Of a stretch of DNA of 64,000 bases, positions 25,765 through 35,471 are shown piece by piece. The notes under the pieces were generated by a model. That model saw nothing but the letters and a program-made list of their open reading frames with translations, was not told where the DNA came from and did not search any database. The first letter of the stretch is position 1, and each line of letters starts with the position of its first letter. The position numbers and the translations under genes are program-made. The DNA is from Alloacidobacterium sp963823845 (lineage in GTDB: Bacteria > Acidobacteriota > Terriglobia > Terriglobales > Acidobacteriaceae): NCBI GenBank assembly GCA_963823845.1, contig CAWGND010000009.1, positions 62,001 to 126,000 on the forward strand. Reading direction: 5' to 3'.

Positions 25765-25934
25765 GTAGGAAAATCCAGCGAACGGCAAGTGTGCCAATTG
25801 CAAATTGTCTCAACAGAGGGGTTCACCCCAAAGGACTGTGCCCAATTTGTGCCCACCGCCTGCATGTCTGCCACTTTCTGCATATCTGGCACAATGAGAA
25901 ATCAGTAAGTTATTTACCGGCAATCCGAACCGAA

Positions 25935-25961
25935 AGTTCGAATCCCTCTCCCACTCGTCCA
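25935..25961 (+). other. tRNA 3'-end-like remnant
   Basis: AGTTCGAATCCCTCTCCCAC followed by TCGTCCA resembles the T-loop and acceptor 3' strand of a tRNA-Ser, but the T-stem 5' side does not pair and there is no tRNA body. It may be an old integration scar, about 100 bases from the IS3 end. Confidence 0.3.
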
Positions 25962-25982
25962 GAGACATTCACAACGGCGCGC

Positions 25983-27386
25983 CTATCGTCCGGAATGGTC
26001 ATGCGAGCCCGATTCTGCGCCGGCATAAGCCGATGATTCTTCTGGCGGATGTTGGGCGAAGTGGTCCAGGACGCTTTGCATTTCTAAGAGAAGCTCGTCG
26101 GCCATCGCTCGCGTGAAACCATGGCGGATGAGGATGCGCTGGATGACGAGATCTTCGCGATTGGGCGGCATGGAGTAGGCGGGAACGAGCCATCCGCGCT
26201 CACGCAAACGGTCGGCCACGTCGTAAAGGGTGAAGCTTGAAGAGGCGGGGTCTTTCAGTTCCCAGCAGAGGCCTGGGATTCCGCCGTCGCCGTCGTAAAT
26301 GATCTTGAACGGGCCGAACTCGGCGATCTTTTCGGCGAGATAACGGCCCAGGGCAAAACACTCGTTTTGGATTTCGCGGTACCCCTCTTTGCCAAGACGC
26401 AGGAAGTTGTAGTACTGGCAGACGATTTCGCCGCCGGGCCGCGAGAAGTTGAGCGCGAAGGTAGGCATGTTGCCGCCGAGGTAGTTGACATCAAAGATCA
26501 ACTCTTCGGGAAGGTCATGTTTCTCGCGCCAGAGAGCCCAGCCGACGCCCAGCGGGGCGAGGCCAAATTTATGGCCGGAAGCATTGATGGATTTCACGCG
26601 GGGCAGGCGGAAGTCCCAGAGAAGGTCCGGCTGAACGAAGGGCGCGAGAAAGGCGCCGCTGGCTCCGTCGACGTGGATGGGGATGTTGAGCCCGGTCTCC
26701 GCCTGCAACTTGTCGAGGGCGAGGCTGATTTCGTGGACCGGCTCGAACTGGAGGGTGAAAGTGACGCCGAGGGTCACGATGACGCCAATGGTGTTTTCGT
26801 CGCAGCGCTTCAGGACCTCTTCCGGAGTGAGCAGGAGGCGGTCGTCTTCCATAGGGACTTCGCGAATTTCAACGTCGAAGTAGCGGCAGAACTTGTGCCA
26901 GCAGACCTGAACCGGGCCCATGATGAGGTTCGGAGTGTCGATGGATTTATCTTTTGCACTCTGCCGTTTGCGCCATTTCCACTTGAGGGCCAGGCCGCCG
27001 AGCATGGCCGCTTCGCTGGAGCCGGTGGTGGAGCAGCCGATGGTGCTGGCTGCTTCCGGGGAGTTCCAAAGATCCGCGAGCATGTGGACGCAGCGCTCTT
27101 CGATGGCCGCGGTCTGCGGGTATTCATCCTTGTCGATCATGTTTTTGTCGGCGGACTCGTCCATGATCAGCTTGACTTCGGGCTCGATCCAGGTAGTGCA
27201 GAAGGTGGCGAGATTCTGCTGCGAGTTGCCGTCGAGGATCAGCTGATCGTGGATGGTCTGATAGACGGTTTGCGGGTCCTGCTTCGCTTCAGGGAACTCG
27301 TAGGTCTCGGCCTTCTCGTTGTGGATCTCAGATTCGAGCGCGCTGGTCGGGGGAGCTTTGAGCTCTTCGGTGTTGTGCAGGGGCAT
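25983..27386 (-). CDS. gadB: Glutamate decarboxylase (PLP-dependent)
   Basis: 467 residues from the ATG at 27386, preceded by CAGGAG; the longer frame upstream adds an unrelated leader. Length equals E. coli GadB (466). Group II decarboxylase signatures are present: CSTTGSSEAAMLGGLALKWK (cofactor phosphate region), HVDGASGAFLAPF with the Asp contacting the pyridine nitrogen, and SINASGHKFGLAPLG with the Schiff-base Lys near residue 273. It converts glutamate to GABA, consuming a proton, typically for acid tolerance. No GABA antiporter gene is adjacent. The C-terminal tail (ESSAYAGAESGSHDHS) lacks the E. coli-type HT end, so pH gating could differ. Confidence 0.95.
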   Translation of the reverse strand: MPLHNTEELKAPPTSALESEIHNEKAETYEFPEAKQDPQTVYQTIHDQLILDGNSQQNLATFCTTWIEPEVKLIMDESADKNMIDKDEYPQTAAIEERCVHMLADLWNSPEAASTIGCSTTGSSEAAMLGGLALKWKWRKRQSAKDKSIDTPNLIMGPVQVCWHKFCRYFDVEIREVPMEDDRLLLTPEEVLKRCDENTIGVIVTLGVTFTLQFEPVHEISLALDKLQAETGLNIPIHVDGASGAFLAPFVQPDLLWDFRLPRVKSINASGHKFGLAPLGVGWALWREKHDLPEELIFDVNYLGGNMPTFALNFSRPGGEIVCQYYNFLRLGKEGYREIQNECFALGRYLAEKIAEFGPFKIIYDGDGGIPGLCWELKDPASSSFTLYDVADRLRERGWLVPAYSMPPNREDLVIQRILIRHGFTRAMADELLLEMQSVLDHFAQHPPEESSAYAGAESGSHDHSGR

Positions 27387-27934
27387 GGGGTACTCCTGTT
27401 TGTCTGAATTCGAAGTGTATTTGCTGCTGGCCGCGGTGGGGAAGAAAAGATGGTGAATCGGGAGTGGATGCAAGGGCACCACCTCAAACTTGAAGCAGGC
27501 TCGAAGTCTCTGTGGTCTGACCACTCATGTTTTTCTGAATCGAAGATTGGTCTGACGGCATCCATTTTGTTGTATTGATTCAGGTTGCGGGTTCGGCTTT
27601 TTCGCATGCTGGGCCGTCTACCGTAGAATGGAATTATTGGCGTGTCTGACCGAATCGGCCCAGACCTACTGGAGAGCAACTACCCAATAACAGAGTGTTT
27701 CGTGCGACGAACCCCTCTTGCAAGACCGGATTCATTCATTACTTATTGCGGCTATCCCGTACCTTCCGCTAAGAGCGTAGCGGCCGGCAACCGGGAGGCT
27801 GTCCTTCGTAGCCTGACGGACCGGTTGAAAGGTAGACGGTAAGAACAGTTCCGCACGGAAATACCCACCCTTTTCCGGCCGTACACGCAGGCGTCGATAA
27901 AGGCGTTGCAGGCCGCAGGAGAGATTGACGAACT
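27387..27934. other. Divergent intergenic region gadB / RND operon
   Basis: 548 bases that must carry the promoters of gadB (minus) and the efflux operon (plus). A TAGAAT hexamer at 27624-27629 lacks a good -35. Short frames on both strands have no coding support. No regulator gene is present. Confidence 0.35.
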
Positions 27935-30900
27935 ATGTGGATTGTCCGCCTCGCACTGCGAAGGCCGTATACATTTGCTGTATTTGCTCTGCTCCTGCTG
28001 ATCCTGGGCCCGATCTCGATCATGCGCACGCCCACGGATATTTTTCCGAATATTGATATCCCGGTTGTCGCCATGGTGTGGCCTTACACCGGCCTGTCGC
28101 CTGAGCAGATGGCGCAGCGCATTGTGTGGCAGAGCGAGCGCACCCTGACAACTACGGTCAATGATATTGAGCATGTCGAGTCGCAATCGCTCAACGGCAT
28201 CGGCATTATCAAGATTTTCTTCCAGCCGAAGGTCAATATCGCCATGGCGGTCGCCCAGGTTGCAGCGATCGGGCAGACGCAATTGCGTCAGTTGCCGCAA
28301 GGAACCACGCCGCCGCTCATCCTTCAATACAGCGCATCCAGCGTTCCCATTATCCAGCTGGGTCTTTCCGGCGAAGGGTTGTCGGAGCAGCAACTCAACG
28401 ATTACGGCCTGAACTTCATCCGCACCCAGCTGGTCACGGTGGATGGCGCTGGCATTCCATATCCCTACGGCGGAAAGCAGCGTCAGGTCCAGGTCGACCT
28501 CAATCTGCAGGCGCTCCAGTCCAAAGGACTGTCGCCCTCCGATGTCGTCAATACCATCGCGGCCCAGAACCTGATCCTGCCTTCAGGTACGGCCAAAGTC
28601 TCCGAATTCGAGTACCAGGTTGAAACGAACAGCGCCCCCGCGGCTGTGCAAGAGCTGAACAACCTGCCCATTCACACTCTGAATGGCGCGACGGTATACA
28701 TACGCGATGTAGCCCATGTGCGCGACGGCTTTCCGCCGCAAACCAACATCGTTCGCGTCAACGGGCAGCGCGCTTCGCTCCTGACTGTTCTTAAAACGGG
28801 CGACGCGTCAACGCTGGACATTACAGAGGGCATCCGTGCAAAACTGCCGGCGATCAAGGCGCAGCTTTCTCCGGCACTTAGAATCACACCTTTGGCCGAT
28901 CAATCGGTCTTCGTCCGTGCTTCCATCAATGGCGTCGTCCGTGAGGCGATCATTGCTGCGTGCCTGACAGCCGTCATGATTCTCGTCTTCCTCGGCAGCT
29001 GGCGCAGTACAGTGATCATCGCGGTTTCGATCCCGCTCGCCATCCTGTCGTCGCTGCTTGTTCTGAGTGCCCTGGGCGAGACCATCAATATCATGACCCT
29101 CGGCGGATTGGCGCTCGCCGTCGGTATTCTCGTCGACGACGCCACGGTTGAAATCGAAAACATCAACCGTAACATCGAGATGGGCAAGGCGGTTGAGCAG
29201 GCAATTCTCGACGGTGCCGCGCAGATCGCGGTCCCGGCCTTTGTCGCCACCATCTCCATCTGCATCGTCTTCGTGCCAATGTTCTTTCTCACGGGCGTAG
29301 CGAGATATCTCTTCGTTCCGCTGGCGGAAGCCGTTGTCTTCGCCATGCTGGCTTCCTATCTGCTCTCGCGCACGGTTGTGCCAACCATGGCCAAATACCT
29401 GCTGCAAGAGCACGACGATGAGGCCCACGAGCGCAAGCTAAAGAGCCGCAATCCTCTGGTCCAATTTCAGCTGAAATTCGAGCACTACTTCGAGAAATTG
29501 CGCGTAGGTTATCGCGGAATTCTCGAAATGTGTCTTGAGCATGCAGCAGTCTTCATGATCGTTTTTTTCGTCTTCACGATCGGATCTGCAGTACTGCTCT
29601 ATCCGTATCTTGGCCAGGATTTCTTCCCGTCCGTCGATGCCGGACAGTTCAAGATCCATTTACGCGCCCACACTGGGACACGGATTGAAGAGACGGCACG
29701 CATCTGCGATGAGGTGGACCGGACCATCCGCGAGGTGATTCCTCAAAACGAAGTGGAATCCATTATCGACAACATCGGTCTGCCCTATAGCGGTATCAAC
29801 ACCACGTACAGCAACTCTGCGGCGATTGGTCCCGCTGATGCCGACATTCAAGTGTCGCTCTCAGAAAATCACCATCCGACGCCGGCATACGTGCAGAAAT
29901 TGCGCTCTGAGCTGGCGCACCGTTTCCCCGGCGTGATCTTTTATGAGTTGCCAGTCGACATGGTGACGCAGATTCTAAACTTTGGCCTTCCGGCGCCAAT
30001 CGATATACAGATCGTAGGCCCGAATCTCTACGGGAATCGCGCCTTTGCCGAACAGATGTTGAACCGCGTGAAATATGTTCCCGGAGTCGCGGACACGCGC
30101 ATTCAACAGCCGTTCGACAATCCACGTCTGTTTGTCGATGTGGACCGCACCAAGGCACAGCAGGTCGGTCTCGAACAACGCGACGTGGCGCAAAGCCTGC
30201 TCGTTGCCACCAGCGGCAGCTTCCAGACCGCACCCACCTTCTGGCTGAATCCAACCACAGGCGTCAGTTACAGCATTGCTGTGCAGTCGCCGCAATACGA
30301 TCTGGATACGCTGCAGGATCTGAAGAATATTCCGCTCACAGGCACCGGCGGTAACTCGCCTTCGGTCCTCAGCAATGGCGCGGGGAGTCCAATCCTGCCC
30401 GCGAATGCGCCCATGGGCGGACCGCCTATCCAGATTCTTGGAAACGTGGCCACAGTTACTCCCGGTTCGGAGCAGGGCACGCAGTCGCACTACAACATCG
30501 CACCCGTTATCGATATCTACGGCAACGTCGTCAACAGCGATCTTGCCAGCGTCGACAAGGGAATTGAAAAGATCATTGCAGATATGAAGGGTAAACTGCC
30601 GCGCGGTTCGCAGATTGTAGTGCGCGGCCAGGTCCAGACCATGCGGACGTCGTTTGTCGGCCTGATCGGCGGTCTCGTGTTTTCGATCCTGCTAGTCTAC
30701 CTTCTCATTGTCGTCAACTTTCAGTCATGGCTTGATCCTTTCATCGTCATTTCTGCGCTGCCTGCCGCGTTAAGCGGTATCGTCTGGTTCCTCTTCATCA
30801 CACATACGCGCATCAGCGTCCCGGCGCTTACGGGCGCCATCATGTGTATGGGTGTAGCCACGTCGAACTCCATTCTGGTGATCAGCTTTGCGCGCGAACA

Positions 30901-31210
30901 GTTGGAAGAAACGGTAGGCGACGCCACTGGTGCTGCGCTGAACGCGGGCTTCACTCGCTTCCGGCCTGTGTTGATGACGGCGCTTGCCATGATCATCGGC
31001 ATGATGCCGATGGCGCTTGGCCTGGGCGACGGCGGCGAACAGAATGCGCCACTCGGACGCGCTGTTATCGGAGGACTGTTGTTTGCCACGATATCGACGC
31101 TGTTCTTCGTTCCGACATTCTTCAGCGCCCTGCACGGGCGCCGGGAGAAGAAGCGCCGCGCAAAACAAAATCGCCTTGAACACACTCTGCCAGAGACAGA
31201 GGAGAATTAA
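27935..31210 (+). CDS. RND multidrug efflux inner-membrane permease (HAE1/AcrB-like)
   Basis: 1091 residues. First helix TFAVFALLLLILGPISIM, then the porter region (TDIFPNIDIPVVAMVWPYTG) and the large periplasmic loops. Helices 2-6 are visible from about 335, including GGLALAVGILVDDATVEIENINRNIEMG, with the conserved DD of helix 4 that relays protons. The second half repeats the plan (FLFITHTRISVPALTGAIMC, then ITRFRPVLMT-like block). It exports hydrophobic or amphiphilic compounds by proton antiport as a trimer, with the adaptor and outer-membrane factor encoded next. The gene order permease-adaptor-channel is less usual than adaptor-first. Six bases separate it from the adaptor. Confidence 0.95.
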   Translation: MWIVRLALRRPYTFAVFALLLLILGPISIMRTPTDIFPNIDIPVVAMVWPYTGLSPEQMAQRIVWQSERTLTTTVNDIEHVESQSLNGIGIIKIFFQPKVNIAMAVAQVAAIGQTQLRQLPQGTTPPLILQYSASSVPIIQLGLSGEGLSEQQLNDYGLNFIRTQLVTVDGAGIPYPYGGKQRQVQVDLNLQALQSKGLSPSDVVNTIAAQNLILPSGTAKVSEFEYQVETNSAPAAVQELNNLPIHTLNGATVYIRDVAHVRDGFPPQTNIVRVNGQRASLLTVLKTGDASTLDITEGIRAKLPAIKAQLSPALRITPLADQSVFVRASINGVVREAIIAACLTAVMILVFLGSWRSTVIIAVSIPLAILSSLLVLSALGETINIMTLGGLALAVGILVDDATVEIENINRNIEMGKAVEQAILDGAAQIAVPAFVATISICIVFVPMFFLTGVARYLFVPLAEAVVFAMLASYLLSRTVVPTMAKYLLQEHDDEAHERKLKSRNPLVQFQLKFEHYFEKLRVGYRGILEMCLEHAAVFMIVFFVFTIGSAVLLYPYLGQDFFPSVDAGQFKIHLRAHTGTRIEETARICDEVDRTIREVIPQNEVESIIDNIGLPYSGINTTYSNSAAIGPADADIQVSLSENHHPTPAYVQKLRSELAHRFPGVIFYELPVDMVTQILNFGLPAPIDIQIVGPNLYGNRAFAEQMLNRVKYVPGVADTRIQQPFDNPRLFVDVDRTKAQQVGLEQRDVAQSLLVATSGSFQTAPTFWLNPTTGVSYSIAVQSPQYDLDTLQDLKNIPLTGTGGNSPSVLSNGAGSPILPANAPMGGPPIQILGNVATVTPGSEQGTQSHYNIAPVIDIYGNVVNSDLASVDKGIEKIIADMKGKLPRGSQIVVRGQVQTMRTSFVGLIGGLVFSILLVYLLIVVNFQSWLDPFIVISALPAALSGIVWFLFITHTRISVPALTGAIMCMGVATSNSILVISFAREQLEETVGDATGAALNAGFTRFRPVLMTALAMIIGMMPMALGLGDGGEQNAPLGRAVIGGLLFATISTLFFVPTFFSALHGRREKKRRAKQNRLEHTLPETEEN

Positions 31211-31216
31211 GAAGCC

Positions 31217-32425
31217 ATGAGCAACGCACCTGAATCGCACAACCCGCAGACCTCGCAGAAAGGACCTTCGAAGTCCCGTGGGGGCACCATTGTTCTCCTG
31301 ATTGTGGTTTTTGCTGTGGCCGTTATTCTCGCCGTCGCCGGTATCTTTGAGCGGCTGCACGCGCGCACAAAGCTGGAAGCCCAGACCACCGATCTGGCCG
31401 CGCCCGACGTGTTGGCGGCGCCACCGCAACAAGGCAAGCCGACAGAAGAAGTCGTGCTGCCCGGCAACATCTTCGCCTACGTGGATTCGCCGATTTACGC
31501 CCGCACCAACGGCTACCTCAAGAAGTGGTACTTCGACATTGGCGCGCATGTAAAGAAGGGCCAGCTTCTCGCAGAAATCGAAAGCCCCGAGGTCGATCAG
31601 CAGCTCGCGCAGGCCAAGGCCGATCTGCTCACGGCAGAAGCCAACGCAAAATATGCACAGGTAACCTCGGCCCGCTATCAGGACCTCGTCAAGTCCGATG
31701 CCGTATCGCAGCAGGACACGGAAAACTTCACCACGCAAGCCTCGGCCACAAGCACTGCAGTCAAATCGGCGGAAGCCAACGTGCAGAGGCTGAATGAACT
31801 TGTCTCCTTTGAAAAGGTCTACGCACCCTTTGATGGAACGATTACTGCACGCGGTATCGATGTGGGGCAGCTGATCGACTTGGGAACCACAAAAGAGATG
31901 TTCCACCTGTCTGCTGAGCAGACGCTGCGCGTCTACGTGAACGTACCGCAGGTGTATTCTCTCGCTTGTAAGCCGGGGCTTGGTGCCGAACTCACATTCG
32001 CCGAATATCCCAGCCGCACGTTTCAGGGCAAGATCGTTCGCACAGCCAAAGCTATTGATCCCGCGTCGCGCACCCTGCTGGTTGAAGTGGATGTCGACAA
32101 CCGCAAGGGCGAACTTGTCCCCGGCGCCTACACCCAGGTCCATTTCAAGCTGGGCACCGAACAGCCTACGGTCATCATTCCTGTGCCCGCCCTCATCTTC
32201 CGTTCGCAGGGTCTGCAGGTGGCAACGGTTGTAGATGGCAAAGCAAAACTCGTTCCCATCACCATCGGCCGCGACGATGGCCGAACCGTCGAAGTGATAT
32301 CCGGCTTGCAGTCCAGCGATCAAGTGATCCAGAATCCGCCAGACTCGATCGTGGATGGAGAAGTTGTACACGTGGTGCGGCCGGAGCAGCAGAATCCCCC
32401 GGCACAGCAAGGTGGAGGCAAGTAA
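31217..32425 (+). CDS. RND efflux periplasmic adaptor subunit
   Basis: 402 residues. One N-terminal membrane anchor (TIVLLIVVFAVAVILAVAGIF, residues about 28-50) is followed by the barrel-sandwich (lipoyl-like) half motifs YARTNGYLKKWYFDIGAHVKK and VSFEKVYAPFDGTITARGID, separated by an alpha-hairpin rich in Ala/Gln, then the beta-barrel and membrane-proximal domains (LIFRSQGLQVATVVDGKAKL). It links the permease to the outer-membrane channel. It is inside the operon, with two bases to the next gene. Confidence 0.95.
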   Translation: MSNAPESHNPQTSQKGPSKSRGGTIVLLIVVFAVAVILAVAGIFERLHARTKLEAQTTDLAAPDVLAAPPQQGKPTEEVVLPGNIFAYVDSPIYARTNGYLKKWYFDIGAHVKKGQLLAEIESPEVDQQLAQAKADLLTAEANAKYAQVTSARYQDLVKSDAVSQQDTENFTTQASATSTAVKSAEANVQRLNELVSFEKVYAPFDGTITARGIDVGQLIDLGTTKEMFHLSAEQTLRVYVNVPQVYSLACKPGLGAELTFAEYPSRTFQGKIVRTAKAIDPASRTLLVEVDVDNRKGELVPGAYTQVHFKLGTEQPTVIIPVPALIFRSQGLQVATVVDGKAKLVPITIGRDDGRTVEVISGLQSSDQVIQNPPDSIVDGEVVHVVRPEQQNPPAQQGGGK

Positions 32426-32427
32426 GC

Positions 32428-33882
32428 ATGACGATGTTCCGCCTCCAAACCGTCGCTGCCACGGCAGTCTGCGCGCTGATTGCAGGCTGTACGGTTGGCC
32501 CCAACTACAAACGGCCCACTGCGCCCTCTGCGCCCGCATTCAAGGAAAACGCTCCGCCGCCGAGCATTCCCAATGGATCGTGGAAGCAGGCCCAGCCAAG
32601 CGATCAGGTGCTGCGTGGCAAATGGTGGGAAATCTATAACGATCCGAAGTTAAATGCGCTGGAAGAGAAAGTTGCGATTTCCAACCAGACGTTAAAAGCT
32701 GCGACTGAACAATACTTCTCTGCGCGCTCCGCCGTCCAGATCGCTCGCGCGAGCTACTTCCCAACGCTCAGCGCCGGTCCTTCGATCTCGCGCCAGCATC
32801 TGTCGGAAAACCGGCCGACCGCCGTCCCTGGCGCAGTATCGCAATACAACGACTTCTCGCTTGCTGGACAGGCCAGTTGGGAACCTGATCTGTGGGGACA
32901 GATCCGCCGTACGGTCGAAGCCTCGCGCGCCAGCGCACAGGCCAGCGCGGCCGACTTGGCCAACGTGGAATTGAGCGTTCGATCGGAGCTGGCGCAAGAC
33001 TACTTTGAGCTGCGCGGCCTCGATCTGCAGAAACAATTGCTCGATAACACGGTCAAGTCCTACACTGACTATCTGGCCCTGACGCAGAGACGCTTCAAAG
33101 GTGGCGTTGCTACTGATTCGGACGTAGCTCTGGCTGAGACGCAACTGAAAAGCACTGAGGCGCAGGATATCGACGTCGGCGTAGCACGCGCGCAGTTTGA
33201 GGACGCCATCGCCACGCTGATTGGTGAACCTGCATCGAGCTTTGGTCTTGCTCAGTCGCCGCTCAATCTCCCGCTGCCACAGGTTCCTGCCGGTGTCCCA
33301 TCGGAGCTTCTGGAACGCCGACCGGACATCGCGGGCATGGAGCGTCGCGCCGACGCCGCCAACGCCCAGATCGGTGTCGCGATCTCTGCTTACTACCCCA
33401 ACATCACCCTCACCGGAGTTGGCGGTTTTGAAAGCAAGAATGCAGGCACGTGGATTCAGGGCCCGAGCGCGTTATGGGGCTTGGGGGCTTCGGCGGCGGA
33501 ATTGCTTTTCGATGCAGGTCGTCGCCATGCAGCGACTGAACAAGCGCGAGACAACTACGAAGTCACCGTCGCAAACTATCGCCAGAGCGTTCTGACCGCC
33601 TTTCAGGAAGTGGAGGACAATCTGGCGGCTTTGCGTATTCTCGAACAGGAGTCGGCAACGCAGGCGGCCGCGGTCGCATCGGCGCAGCGGTCGCTTCAGA
33701 TCAGCACCGTTCGATATAAACAAGGGTTGGATGATTATCTGGTGGTGCTCATCGCCCAAACTACATTGCTCACCAACCAGCGCACACAGGCCGACATCAC
33801 CACGCGCCAGTTCGCCGCCAACGTGCTGTTGATCAAGGCCCTCGGCGGCAGTTGGGATACAACGCAACTGCCCAGGCTGTAG
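32428..33882 (+). CDS. Outer-membrane efflux channel lipoprotein (OprM/NodT family)
   Basis: 484 residues. A lipoprotein signal ends in LIAGC with Cys21 as lipid attachment site, followed by TVGPNYKRP, the family opening. Two OEP repeats are visible: the first with KWWEIYNDPKLNALEEKVAI and LRGLDLQKQLLDNTVKSY, the second starting at ERRPDIAGMERRADAANAQI and containing YEVTVANYRQSVLTAFQEVE. It forms the trimeric tunnel through the outer membrane for the RND pump. The operon ends here at the hairpin terminator at 33893-33925. Confidence 0.95.
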   Translation: MTMFRLQTVAATAVCALIAGCTVGPNYKRPTAPSAPAFKENAPPPSIPNGSWKQAQPSDQVLRGKWWEIYNDPKLNALEEKVAISNQTLKAATEQYFSARSAVQIARASYFPTLSAGPSISRQHLSENRPTAVPGAVSQYNDFSLAGQASWEPDLWGQIRRTVEASRASAQASAADLANVELSVRSELAQDYFELRGLDLQKQLLDNTVKSYTDYLALTQRRFKGGVATDSDVALAETQLKSTEAQDIDVGVARAQFEDAIATLIGEPASSFGLAQSPLNLPLPQVPAGVPSELLERRPDIAGMERRADAANAQIGVAISAYYPNITLTGVGGFESKNAGTWIQGPSALWGLGASAAELLFDAGRRHAATEQARDNYEVTVANYRQSVLTAFQEVEDNLAALRILEQESATQAAAVASAQRSLQISTVRYKQGLDDYLVVLIAQTTLLTNQRTQADITTRQFAANVLLIKALGGSWDTTQLPRL

Positions 33883-33892
33883 CCTGGCTCCA

Positions 33893-33925
33893 AATACAGG
33901 CCCGCTAAGGTAGCGGGCCTGTATT
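33893..33925. terminator. Bidirectional hairpin between convergent genes
   Basis: AATACAGGCCCGCT pairs perfectly with AGCGGGCCTGTATT (14 bp) around AAGGT. The stem lies between the efflux channel gene and the convergent secreted-protein gene and contains the last codons and stop (TAG at 33905-33907) of the latter. U-rich ends flank it on both strands, so it can stop transcription both ways. Confidence 0.85.
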
Positions 33926-35443
33926 AAACGCCTCCAACACGTGCCCGCTCGAGAGGCGATAGATGCCGAAAGATCTGCCTGTCTTTCCTCGTAGCTCAAA
34001 GATCAATTCCGCGCGGCCATCGCCATCCGTATCCGCGGCGTCGATAAGACGCATGCGTGGAACGATGTCGAGCGCCTTGTCGCTGGTCAACTGCTTGAAG
34101 AAGATCTGAGGCGCGCCATAAAAATCGGGCTGGGCGATCAACGTAATATATTTCGCCACGCCGTCGGTGCCAGTGCTTTTCGCGGTTAAGACCAGGGTAG
34201 CGCCTCCATTGTAGGAAAGCTCGAAAACATTGAATTTCTCATCTTCGAGCGGAGGCAGTGCGGGAGGCGGAGCCTTGTGTCGTACCGATGTTGATTTTGT
34301 AGCCGTCTTTGTTACATTTGTCGGCTTTGGTGTCGTCGCCGTGAAACCGGCAGCGATTGCCTTCTGCGCCAGGTCCTCCATCGCCGCCTTGATTTTGGCC
34401 GCGTCTTCTGGATCGGCCCAGCTATAGGTATACGGATGCTGCTCGCTCGTCTTCACGTCAGAGATGGCAGCCATCTGGTTCATGTCCGTCGGCAGCCCTT
34501 CAAGCTTCGATGGCTCGACGCTTCCCTCCAGCGTTTGCGGTCTTCCGTAACGCAGCTTCGGACGGTCAGGGTCAACAGGAAAGCTGACTGGACCGCCCGC
34601 TTTGCTAGTGTCCTGACGCTTGTGAAGAGTAGGCCGGTCTGGATCGATGCTGGGGGGAGCACTCTGCGAGTCGTCGCTTGAATCCTTCCGATGCAACGTG
34701 GGGCCGTCGGAGCTGGCCGCGGGTGTGCTCTGCGCGCTGGTCGAATCGCTGCTCGAACCAGATCCGGAACTACTGTTACTCGAATCGCGGCGGTGCAGCG
34801 TAGGTTGATCCGGATCGCCGGACGATGTGCTCGACCCAGTGCCACTGCTGGACTGAGGGCTGCTGGATGTGTTGCTCGAAGGCGATGCCGAACCGCTGTC
34901 GCTCCCGTCTTTTCGGTGCAGCGTGGGCCGGTCAGAATCAGTCGTGGATGCGCTGCTGCTTGCGTCTTTCACCACCTGCGGTGGATGCTTCGACATGGGC
35001 GGCTTTGCCTTGGCTATGATCACCTCGGGCTTCACTGACCCAACTGCGATCCACGAGCCGCCCAGATTTTCCGCACCGTTCACGCTGAAGAGCCCTTTCG
35101 GAGCGCCCGCCTGCTCCAGTTCGTAGATCGTCCCGGTAAGAACGGTGAGTGGCGCAGGCTGCGCCAGATACAGGCCGCCGGGTTGATATTGTTGTCCATC
35201 CCACACGGCCAGCGGAATGAGACGGCCGGCCTTGGGCTGTGCCAGATCCCCCGTCCACTCAAAGACACCCGAAGCACGCAGCGTGGGGGTGGTATCTGCA
35301 TTTTTGCTGATATGGCCGGGATATTGCGCGTGCGCGGCAGCGCATATAAGCGCGATCATCATCAACAGGATGAAAATGGACCGGTTTGCGATGGCCGGCC
35401 GTGACATTGACTCAGGGTCTGCGACACAATCGACTTGACCCAT
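33905..35443 (-). CDS. Secreted Ser-rich protein with repeated PTLHRKD motif, function unknown
   Basis: 512 residues from the ATG at 35443, which has AGGA eight bases upstream; ATGs at 35473 and 35407 are alternatives, and the signal peptide (FILLMMIALICAAAHAQ) is kept in all. The mature N-terminus (VFEWTGDLAQPKAGRLIPLA) looks like a small beta domain. A low-complexity Ser/Asp region then carries five spaced units of the form DPDRPTLHRKDSS. A C-terminal globular domain (FNVFELSYNGGATLVLTAKS, then RLIDAADTDGDGRAELIFEL with an FG-GAP/EF-like loop) ends the protein. Expected to be periplasmic or secreted. No family assigned. It is divergent from bcp, whose start codon nearly abuts this gene's start region. 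Confidence 0.75.
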   Translation of the reverse strand: MGQVDCVADPESMSRPAIANRSIFILLMMIALICAAAHAQYPGHISKNADTTPTLRASGVFEWTGDLAQPKAGRLIPLAVWDGQQYQPGGLYLAQPAPLTVLTGTIYELEQAGAPKGLFSVNGAENLGGSWIAVGSVKPEVIIAKAKPPMSKHPPQVVKDASSSASTTDSDRPTLHRKDGSDSGSASPSSNTSSSPQSSSGTGSSTSSGDPDQPTLHRRDSSNSSSGSGSSSDSTSAQSTPAASSDGPTLHRKDSSDDSQSAPPSIDPDRPTLHKRQDTSKAGGPVSFPVDPDRPKLRYGRPQTLEGSVEPSKLEGLPTDMNQMAAISDVKTSEQHPYTYSWADPEDAAKIKAAMEDLAQKAIAAGFTATTPKPTNVTKTATKSTSVRHKAPPPALPPLEDEKFNVFELSYNGGATLVLTAKSTGTDGVAKYITLIAQPDFYGAPQIFFKQLTSDKALDIVPRMRLIDAADTDGDGRAELIFELRGKTGRSFGIYRLSSGHVLEAFNTGPLP

Positions 35444-35471
35444 AACGTTATTCCTGCGGAAGGACCCATTC

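Larger units (their letters stand above)
24299..25830 (+). mobile_element. IS3-family insertion sequence, apparently complete
   Basis: About 1.53 kb. The left end reads TGGACTGACCCCTTAAATTG and the reverse complement of the right end reads TGGGGTGAACCCCTCTGTTG; both then share TTGAGACA and GCAATTGGCACACT, giving imperfect terminal inverted repeats of about 44 bases. Two overlapping transposase frames fill the interior. Flanking 3-4 bases do not form an obvious target duplication, so the exact ends may be off by a few bases or the element may have recombined. Both frames look intact, so it may still be active. Confidence 0.88.

Noticed and set aside
24290..25840. Target-site duplication of the IS3 element
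   Set aside because: The bases outside the inferred ends do not match as a 3-4 bp duplication.
26367..27407. 346-codon plus-strand frame opposite gadB
   Set aside because: Antisense shadow of a strongly conserved decarboxylase; its composition mirrors the complementary codons.
30770..32539. 589-codon minus-strand frame opposite the RND operon
   Set aside because: Antisense to two clearly conserved efflux genes, crosses their boundaries, no start signal.
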